From Phoronis pallida (lineage: Eukaryota; Phoronida; Phoronidae), in the NCBI GenBank assembly GCA_028565715.1, contig JAOXYC010081114.1:1-14282 (forward strand): 14,282 nucleotides of DNA. The letters run 5' to 3'. Under the pieces are notes generated by a model, which was not told where the DNA came from, searched no databases, and saw nothing but the letters and a program-made list of their open reading frames with translations. The translations under genes were made by a program, and so were the position numbers. Shown here piece by piece: positions 1 through 9,100 of this stretch. How positions within the stretch are numbered: position 1 is the stretch's first letter; the number at the start of each line of letters is the position of its first letter.

Positions 1-1333
1 TTTACTAGGTAGTAAGTGAAAAGTTGCAAGGGGTGATTTAATGGCTCGTGAGAATGACTGTATGGTAGGCTTGTAATTCATCAGGGCTATTAGACTACGA
101 TTGTACGAACAGCAAGGGTACTATTGTAACATGAAAAATGTATTTGATAAACAGTAAAATTTATGGAATTTTTCTGTTTTTCAATTCACTTTCACCCAGT
201 ACAAAGCATAAATTGTTATGAAAAATACATACCGTAAATACAAAATTCATAAATCATAGTTCAAATATGAATGTATGGTCCTATGATTTATATAATTCTT
301 TGCATAACTTCAGAAAAATCCATTCCACAAAGTTTTAATTTTCTGGACTGCTTTGTGACTGGGCTTAGTTTCAAAACTACTGTTGAAATTGATTGAATTG
401 GATTGTTGCCTAACAGCAAACCATTCTTTTAACGTACATCACACAACAATCAAATTTAACCAATGTTTCTGCAAAACTTTGGTTTAGAGTTTCAAATCTT
501 CTGCCGTTTCAAATATTTCACAGGAAACTACCTGGCCGTTAAATTGAATATCATGTTTAACCAATACTGTTTTTAAATATTTATAAGATAATAAGTATAC
601 CACGCACAAGATAAAAGTACACTGAGTACAATGCGGGCAATAAAAAAGTGTACTTTGCGGTATCAAGCACGGAAAGATCATGGGGTTTGAATCAGCGTAA
701 TTAGTGCGTTATAGTTCCCTAAGTGCACTATTTCTGATCATGCTCTCCTCATTTATTATATGTCAACAGTCATGAAAAGTACATACTAGTCTATTTCAAT
801 ACCTAGATTGTACTTCTGATAAATGCTTTTAAATTAACTCCCCCTTGATCAGAATGGAATCGCCAGTTTTTTTTTTAAAAAAAGTATTTTAGGACAATTA
901 CAAGAATTAAATTTTTCAGGATATTTTTCTGAAGTTGACATTTCAAATTAATTTTTTAAAGTTTATATCCATTTTCATTCAAGTTTTTAAACAGTATTTT
1001 ACCCAAAACAACTTCCATTTTCGAAGAAAACAATACTTGTGATGAAATCATACGGTAAAAAAATAGGATTATTAAATAAACCTGATAACAGCAAAAGATT
1101 TAATTCGTACTTTTATTTGTTTTTCACGTATTAAAGTGGCTAGAGAAGTAATTTCTTTTTAGCCGTTGGTGATCTTAAACATAACATGTATGCACTTTTC
1201 TTGAACACTTTTTGTTACAAGTACATGTAACTGAAATGTACTGGAATGTACTTTTCATCAACCATGACCAATTTTAATAATGGTGAATAACCGTTCAACC
1301 CAGACAATAAAAAACAAAGTCTTGTTAATATTT
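1..1333. other. Upstream XRN1 intron, no gene seen
   Basis: AT-rich sequence that I take to be part of the long intron 5' of the first visible exon. I find no stretch resembling the XRN1 residues that should precede that exon, no other recognisable exon and no RNA gene. A minus-strand frame of 65 codons (484-681) resembles nothing I know and is Cys/Leu-rich by chance composition. A 12-bp inverted repeat, atgaaaagtaca at 772-783 and its complement at 1247-1258, is the only structure noted. Confidence 0.6.
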
Positions 1334-1363
1334 ACAGGTTGGTCCACAAAAACATCAACATTT

Positions 1364-1442
1364 TATTACGAAGGTTATTAAGACACAAGCAGTAAAACTT
1401 ACAAGTATTTAGACTGCTTGTGTCTTAATAACCTTCGTAATA
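1364..1442. repeat. Perfect 30-bp hairpin (foldback insertion)
   Basis: Positions 1364-1393 are the exact complement of 1413-1442 (tattacgaaggttattaaga... against ...taataaccttcgtaata), separated by a 19-nt loop. The hairpin lies inside the left terminal repeat of the surrounding element. It is bracketed by two near-identical 19-nt segments starting acatcaacattttatt (1352-1370 and 1476-1494, 18 of 19 matching). Perfect arms suggest a young insertion or gene conversion between the arms. Confidence 0.85.
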
Positions 1443-1937
1443 TATGATTCACCAAGCTGATGAACATTTTTGGATACATCAACATTTTATTTCGTAATAA
1501 TTTCTTCCAAAAATTGATGAATTATCTTTATATTGTGCCCAATGGTGCTAGACACATGTAAATTTGTATTGAAAACTGAATTTTTTTAAAAATTAAAATT
1601 TTACCATGATTTTTTTCAGTTTAAAATGACATTGTCAATTTGAGCCCATTATGCGACTATCAACTTTACATGATTTACACAAATGGGGATGAAATTCTTC
1701 GACTTTGTGCCCAGTAAAGCAATCAACAGTCTTCTTTATTATCAATACACATTGGACAATCGATTGTGCCATTTTTTAAAAAAATATTCGACAACATTTT
1801 TTACTAATTTAACTTATTTTGATTTTAATATTGTAAACATCAACGTGTATGTTGCAATTATTTAATAAACCTTATTTAAAGTTTATTGCTGGCCAAATGC
1901 TGTTACCAACCTTTCGTTAGTTCAATTTAGCAAACTC

Positions 1938-2053
1938 CTCTTAAAAGAGCCTTTATTTTTTTATTTGAATAAATTTGGAGTCTATAAGAATAACCTTTGA
2001 GCACTTTAATAATAAATTTTTACCAAAGAAAAAAATATAGGATCTTTTAAGAG
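1938..2053. repeat. Inner inverted repeat of the foldback element
   Basis: Positions 1938-1967 (ctcttaaaagagcctttatt...) match the complement of 2024-2053 at 27 of 30 positions, with a 56-nt AT-rich loop. It sits near the centre of the 1334-2447 element. Weak similarity between the arms further out suggests that the whole element is one large, decayed palindrome. Confidence 0.6.
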
Positions 2054-2447
2054 TAATTATGTAAGGTTAGTAGCAGATTTTGGTACGCAATGAACATGTT
2101 ATTTAAAACTAAAACATGCAAGTTAAAAATCTAAATAATGCCTGTACATAAGTCACACAAGTTTTGCACAATTAGGTGAAAAATCCAAGACATTCTTCAA
2201 AATTTGTAATGAAATTATTTATCAGGGGAGATTGTCCTTGTTCTTCTTTAACAGCAGCACGCTTGAAATAAAGGTGAAGTTCAAAACTAAAAATATCTTT
2301 GTAAAAACATTTTTTAGAATTATTTTTTCTATATAATTATGAATTTACACGTATCAGGCTCAACTTGGCACAATTTCAAGGAAATTCTTCAATTTTGGAA
2401 GAAATTATTCCAAAACAAAATGTTGACATTTTTGTAGACCACCCTGT

Positions 2448-3024
2448 TGCGGATGGTTTGAAGTACATTTGAACTTCAGAAATGTCGAGAGAGTGCTTAA
2501 ATGGTTAAACCCATTTGATCTGATTGTATTTTCTTTTCTGAGAATGATTGTGAATGGTATGAATGTGTGCTGGTTTACTTAGCAGAATATAATTGGGAGA
2601 CCTCATTTTCCATCCCTGTTATGGAAAATGTTTATTCACATATCATAACGTTCAATTCAAAAACTGAGATATTAAAAAGAAATTTGATGAGAAAAGTGTG
2701 AGTTGAACATGAAGAATGTTTGGCTTAGAAATAAATGACATAATAAACATGATTTTTCTTTTTTCTTAGCTTGAGTTTAAAACTCACAATTTTACCTATT
2801 TTACAAGGCAAGAGCTAAGTACTTTGTCCCAATGGCATACTATAGTTTTAACACTGTCATTTGAAAAACAAGAATTGTTTTAGAAAACAGGATTAGCAAG
2901 ATTATACTTCTTGTTCAAATTGTTTCAATATCCATTATAAACGTTATTTGCTATATTTTGTTGAGAAGATGTAATGGAAGGAAATTTTTATGAATATCTA
3001 ATGAAAAGCATTTGTTAATTTCAG
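2448..3024. other. Intron sequence before first visible exon
   Basis: AT-rich intron end leading to the ttaatttcag acceptor. I see no exon, RNA gene or repeat in it. Confidence 0.6.
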
Positions 3025-3112
3025 AAGTCTGGTGCTAGGAGCAATGGGTTTGGAGCTTTACTAGATATTGGTGATGATGAATTCCAGAATCAGACAGGGG
3101 ACTCTGAGCTTG
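3025..3112 (+). CDS. XRN1: XRN1 exon (1st visible), linker after nuclease core
   Basis: Acceptor ttaatttcag and donor ttg|gtgagt. The 88 bp encode residues 1-29 of the fragment (KSGARSNGFGALLDIGDDE...), ending in phase 1. The Gly/Ser/Asp-rich text fits the poorly conserved linker between CR1 and CR2. The frame is fixed by the next exon, where the split codon becomes Glu. This is the least conserved exon of the set. It is the first exon I can recognise, so its upstream partner lies beyond the left edge. Confidence 0.85.
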
Positions 3113-6100
3113 GTGAGTCTAGATGTATTGTAAACCGTTTACGCCCTGGGGTTTCTAAACTTTTAATGGAATTCTTTAAAAAATCCTCATGAATGAATTT
3201 TGCAATGTGATATAGAGAAATTTAAGTTTTGATATCGGAATAGAGTGTGGTTTAAAAATTATGGAATGAAGCTTTAAAAATTCTTCAGAGTATGTCTGAT
3301 GTGCTTTGCATTTGTTTGACAGGATGCAATTTTGATTTTACTTCAATTAATCACACAAAATTTTATTTAAATGAGTAAAAAAATTCTTTGATATGAACTA
3401 CTTTTTGGTTTGCAGTTGCACTATCAAAGGCTTGATCATTAATTTAGGATTTTGTAATCTGTGAAATGATGTTGAAAAGGAGTTTAGTTTGTAAATCCCC
3501 CCAAAAAGAAGTTATGCCATTGTAGTTTTGAAAGAATTCTTTCTCATGACCCAATCATTTTCCCCGCCTCTCCCCTATTTCACTGTTGTTGTTGTAGAGT
3601 TGAATGAAGCTGTAACTGCAGCTGAAGGTGATGAAGATGGGGAGAGTGAAGATACACCAGAATGTTCCGAGGAGGAAATCTTTATGGAAGAGTTCAAACA
3701 TCACAAAGCCAGTTACTATAGAAACAAACTGGAATATGAAGATGTCACTGAGTAAGTGGTATGAATAGTGGACTGGTGGCCGAGCGGAAAGATCCAAGGC
3801 TCACGCCCCTATGTTGTGGGTTCGAGTTTGCCAGGGCCAGGTTGACTCGGGCAATTTTGTTAAAAGTCATTGTCACCTCTGTGTCCATGTATTATTTCTA
3901 TTGTTACAGGCAGGGATTATGTGCGAAGATTATTATTTGTATTGTGTTTGTATACTTATTATTATGAGCAAAAACGCTTATTCAGACAATACGAGAAAAA
4001 CCGCCTGAAACTGGAAAAAAGTAAGATCAGTTGTGTTTTCAATAACACTTGTTTAATTATTATTTGTAAATGTTTGAATAATTAACATTGTAAACTGCTC
4101 AGTTATTAGGCGCTATATAAAACTTGGGTATTATTATTATTATTATTATAAATGTGTGGGTGTGATCATGGTTCTGGTATCACAAAGAAATGTATGGGCT
4201 TAAATCTAAAATGAAGTTTTCGCTCATCATCTTTAACTTTACGAAAATTGAAAATCTTGTCAACAGATAAAACTGCTCAAACATTTGAGTAAATGCATGT
4301 AAGACCCATGCAATTTGAAACACAGTGATATTACAATATTCTCAATCTTTCTCCCCCAGGTCGGTACTTCAGGAACAAGCCCAGGGGTATGTACGGGCCA
4401 TACAGTGGATTCTACATTACTACTTCAATGGTGTCCCCTCATGGAGTTGGTGAGTTCGTGTCTTTATCTTATCCATGTAATCTTCTTTTTTCCCAGTTAC
4501 AAAAACTTGAAAATAAAGATCTTTAATTATGGTACCATTTTGAACCACTTTGTTAATTTAATTTCTATTATTATATGAAGGTTATAGGTCACAAGAAGTA
4601 TAACTTACGGTACATTTAGACTTTCGACTGCCCTGGTCGGCTGTCTTCTTCGGAATGGCTTGGCGCATGCGTATCAATCACTCTCACTGTTAAAACATGG
4701 TGGCAGGTCAAGTCCACAATTTCTGTTTATGGAGGGGTGTATTCTCCTAATTTGTATCGCTTCCCTGATTTTCCTAGGGAATTCTTTATTGTCACTGTCG
4801 ATAACTTTTACCGATTCTCAATTAATATCATGATCATATATGTGCATGTTCAGAAATGGCAGATGCTAAAGAGCCAGTTTTTAAGCATTTCCTGTGTTCA
4901 TCAATACGGTCCTTACTTGACGGCCAGACTCTCCAATATATGAAGCTTCATAAGAGGCACAATCCACCTGATGAACAACACCACATCTGTGATCTAACGG
5001 AGTAATATCTTTTGGTTTTACCTAAAGATCGCGGATAGTGTTCCCAGGTCGGAAGGCTACTTTGATGTTATGTTTTTTGTAATTTCTATTATATTTTGAT
5101 TGCATTGATTGTCAAACAAACTTGAATCATTATGTATTAATATAAAACGATTTTTTTGTCTAGTCTGTGGGTTGGACTCCAAATTCAAAACTCAGTGAGT
5201 TTGTTCTGACTGTAATGTTATTTAATATCTGGACTGTTTCGCATCATAGGTTCTACACGCACCACTACGCCCCCTACCTGAGTGATGTGAAGAACTTCAG
5301 TGACATGAAGATGGAGTTTGACCTTGCAACGCCCTTCAAACCATTTGAACAACTGATGGCAGTGTTGCCTGCTGGGAGTAAAAGTCTACTACCACCCCCT
5401 CTACAGGTAACATGCAGTGATAGAATTAAATAATAGAACGGTTATGATTTTGAACAGGTTTCTTTATGTATTTGAAAAAAATAGGTTTCAGTTTCAAAAA
5501 ATATATATTAGAACTACGGTATATAAAGCTTAAATTACGCTCACCATAGTCATTTTCGCAAAAAAATATTTGAGTTGTTTATGTTTATTTATGACAATTG
5601 CAAAGATTGGAGGCCTGATTTTTGGACATCAGTCAAAAGTAAACTTTTGAAAGGGGTCCTTTTGGTGTGATTAAGTGCGTTCTGTTTATGATAAGTGATG
5701 TCTGGCCACAACAAGCAGGATTCCAATATTCATTCAAGTCGCGGAGGTGTAACTTTAAAAACATTAAAAGGAACAAATATAATCCTTCCAAAGGGTCTGT
5801 TGCTAACAAGTGAAACATGTCACGCTTCCGCCCGCCCGCGGCTTGAAAACACTATTTATATTCAACTTTTATTAAAAGGAACGTCTGTTATAAACTTTGT
5901 CGCTATTGAATACTTAAGAAATGTAACATATTTTGCTAGGCACTGATGGTGAATGAAAGCTCTCCTATCATTGAGTTCTACCCGTCCAAGTTTGAGACAG
6001 ATCTGAATGGGAAACAGCAAGACTGGGAGGCTGTCGTGCTCATTCCTTTCATTGATGAGGTTAGTGACAAAGAGTTGGCTTAAATATCAATACCAATATG

Positions 6101-9100
6101 CAATGCATACGTGTGCAGTCTGATGGTCAACTTGATTTGAAAAAAATAGACAACTGTGTTAAAATGTGAAGGTTGACAAGCATAGTATAATATAACAATA
6201 ATACCAAGTGCTGTTTTGACTCTATTTATTCAAAGCACTTTTCATTTCTCAACATTATTACAAAGGCTCTAGATATTTGACAACACAGGGATGTCAAGGG
6301 TTGACAAAGATGCACAGTTTTCACAGAACATTCACAGTTCCCTGCTCTGGTTGGTCAGTAGGCATGCCATCTATTGGTTAACATTGCATAAGTTGTAACG
6401 TTTATTCAACAACTTCAAATGAACAACCTGATCACAGCTCCATCTGGTGGTCAGTGATTCTGGGAAAATGGCTACTGACAGTAGCCGAAACTGTCAAAGG
6501 TAAATTTGCTTGGTTGAGTAATAAGAATTCAATTTTAATACAAATGAGGCTGTTTAAAAATCTTTTGGGCTCTTCAGTAATTAGAATTTGTAAAATTATC
6601 CAATCCTATTCATTCAATGTTTTCATTGGGATTATTTATTATCATGTTAGGAGAGATTATTGACTACAATGGGCAGTGTTGAAGACCGTCTGTCACCTGA
6701 TGAGAAAGCTCGTAACACCCATGGACCTCACCTACTGTTTCAACGTGTTGAGGAACCCCAGGGGGAATATCACTCACCGGGAGATGTGTTCCCATGTGTT
6801 GCGTTCAATCATGCCAAGTAAGAGGAAACTGACAGTTGCTTTAAGAGTTCTTGTAATCAATGCATTTTGTGTCTGATCAACAAATACAAACAATCAGTGA
6901 CAAAACGATACCAAGCTCATGCTCCCATCAATCAAATCTTTAAAACTTTCACATGTATTGTAGCAATTTTTCTATGGCATCTCTGTAAGCCTCATTTAAT
7001 AGTCTGTGTAAAAAACATTTTACAATATATTCCAGAGAGAACCAGACAAGATGTCCAATTCATTGTAATAACATGCATGTTGTTTAGTAAAATATCAAAG
7101 GAAAACTTCAAACTTTGATGAACAGAGAAGGATCGATAGAATGTCAAATTTTTCAATATTTTGGAGATTTTCTCATTTCCTATATCTTGAAAGGGGGCAT
7201 ATTTCTCCTACTCTTAGCTTATGTAAATCAATTATGAAAATGTTGATTTCAGGATGAGGGAGCTTGACAAGGATGCATTCAGAGTTCCCATTGAAGAGCA
7301 GAAGTTAGGATTGTGTGACAATGTGCGACTGGATGTTTATTTCCCAGGATTCCCCACACTGAAACACATCTCACACGGAGTGAGTAGTATTTCACATAGT
7401 GCATCTTATAAGATATTGAATCTGAATTTTTCTGTCTTTTCAAAATTTATTGAAAACTAATAATTAACAAGATAAACAAATTGGTAAAACGTAGTGTCAT
7501 ATATGGACAATCTAGTCCATTACTGACCTAAGTTGGTCTTTGTATGGGGTATTCAAATGTTAAGATTGATTAATTATTGATCTTTGCAATAATTTTTTAA
7601 ATAGTGATTGTTATCGGTGAATATGAATCTTAAAAAACTCATTGCTTGATGTATGTTACAAAGAAATCCTTCTGACAGAAACTGGTGAACAATAGTACCG
7701 TGATTAGACAACTGACACAATGTACATTAAACAGTGAATTTGTTTGTAAACCAAACTGTTTTGAACATTTCTTTACAGGCATTTCTAAAGAAAGCTGGAG
7801 TAAAAGTATTTCAGATGAATAGCCGGGGAGAAAACATGATTCTTCAAGTCCATGGAGATGGTGATCCAGTGAGTAGTCTATATGTTAAAGAACGTAAGTG
7901 TTTGTCGGGATTGTTATTGCACACTCGTCTCGTAAATTTCTGCTCAGCTGAAAATGAACCAAGGTGCAATAACTAAGCCAGACAAACTCTTACATTCTTA
8001 AACATATTTATCATATGTACTAAAAAACTTTTTGATTATAGAAGCATAATTTTTCTTTTTTGTTCACTACTTGCGTATAAATCAAAGTTCACGCCAGGAG
8101 TCTCGTCAAACTTTCGCGTTTCTGTTTTTGTTCTTCTATTTTGGACATATTTCTGTGTGTGATACTGTAAATTATTCAACGTGTTGCTGATATTGAAAAG
8201 GAATATTTCCGTATAATGTCGTTCTATATGTGAGTTATCATGGAGGCATATAAACATGAACATATGATTATTTATCATATAACAACAGTGTACAGCAATT
8301 TTACAATGTAAACATTCATCAATTTTTTGTACCTGCACTTTTGAAAATCATACACACTTGTGCAAAACAAACTGAAATAGCCTTTAACCAATGGTTACTG
8401 CATTGAAGGACTTCTGGTGGTTGGTTCTTTGTAGAAAGCATGCCAGAGACCCTATTCTCAGCACCTATTTTAATCAAGGTTTTTCAGGAAAAAAGTCAAC
8501 TCCAAAACTCTTATTTATTTTGCAGCTTCAGCTTTTGCTAGTTCATTGTATTTTTCACATCTGCCTTGTGGTACGCAGTTATCTTGTTCTGCATTTTATC
8601 AACTGTCTCGTCCCTAATTTCAGGACAGAGATCTGAACAAGGTAGCCAGTGAATATCTGGGAGAGAGTATATTTGTTGGATGGCCTCATCTGTTTGAAGC
8701 TAGAGTTGTGACAGTAGCTGATTCTTCGACAAAGTAAGACTTGAAAACTGGGTGTACAAGGCATTCATGTATAAACGTAGCTATAAGCGTTTTGTTAAGA
8801 GATGTGATCAATTTATGAACTTTGTAGTGTGATAAAGTTTTTATTAAGGAAAAACACTTTAGTGAGAAAAACTTTAAAGAAAGAGGACATTAGGGAGAAG
8901 AGCATTTTTTGTCTATTGTCAATTATAATTTTTTTAAATTGTGAAATCACAGAAAAATTCAGAACCCGACCGGGAATCGAACCTGGGACTCCTATTTAAA
9001 TGATAGTTGTGCTTAAACCACTACACCACCGGGGTCCTAGTAATTTCTGTGCTAATTTTAATGCTATATGCCAGTATATATATTACCCCATGAGTGGCGC

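Larger units (their letters stand above)
1334..2447. mobile_element. Old non-autonomous foldback/DNA-transposon-like element with terminal inverted repeats
   Basis: The outer end 1334-1370 (starting acaggttggtccacaaaaac) matches the complement of 2411-2447 (acagggtggtctacaaaaat) at about 30 of 37 positions. The match resumes inward: 1495-1570 and the complement of 2335-2410 share taataatttcttccaaaa, attgtgcc and tgtaaatt. Together this makes a terminal repeat of roughly 110 bp interrupted on the left by an inserted hairpin. No transposase frame lies inside. The CAGGG-type end is like several DNA transposon superfamilies, including hAT, but I see no clear target-site duplication, so the superfamily is open. 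Two separate inverted copies of a shorter repeat would be an alternative. Confidence 0.6.
4450..5249. other. Intron after exon 3 carrying a repeat copy and an orphan ORF
   Basis: An 800-bp intron. Besides the hairpin-family copy (4568-4616), the promoter-like motifs and the short ORF described separately, the rest is AT-rich and unremarkable. It holds no part of XRN1. Confidence 0.7.

Noticed and set aside
484-681. 65-codon minus-strand open frame
   Set aside because: No recognised motif, no splice or promoter support and chance-like Cys/Leu/Tyr composition.
1330-1500. CRISPR-like direct repeats (two copies of acatcaacattttatt)
   Set aside because: Only two copies are present, and they are explained by an insertion into a terminal inverted repeat. 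The genome is eukaryotic.
1-3024. Exons for the XRN1 nuclease core in the left 3 kb
   Set aside because: I looked for the conserved blocks that should precede the first visible exon and found none, so the region is treated as intron.
3555-3797. 80-codon minus-strand frame opposite exon 2
   Set aside because: It is the antisense shadow of the acidic exon. The plus strand carries the conserved XRN1 text.
3910-4008. Alternative XRN1 exon starting after ttgttacag inside the SINE
   Set aside because: It keeps the phase but runs into a stop after about 19 codons and encodes Ile/Cys-rich text unlike XRN1. The exon at 4360 continues the conserved sequence exactly.
8036-8338. 100-codon minus-strand open frame
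   Set aside because: No recognisable family, AT-rich composition and an intronic position. A frame of this length is expected by chance in a window this size.
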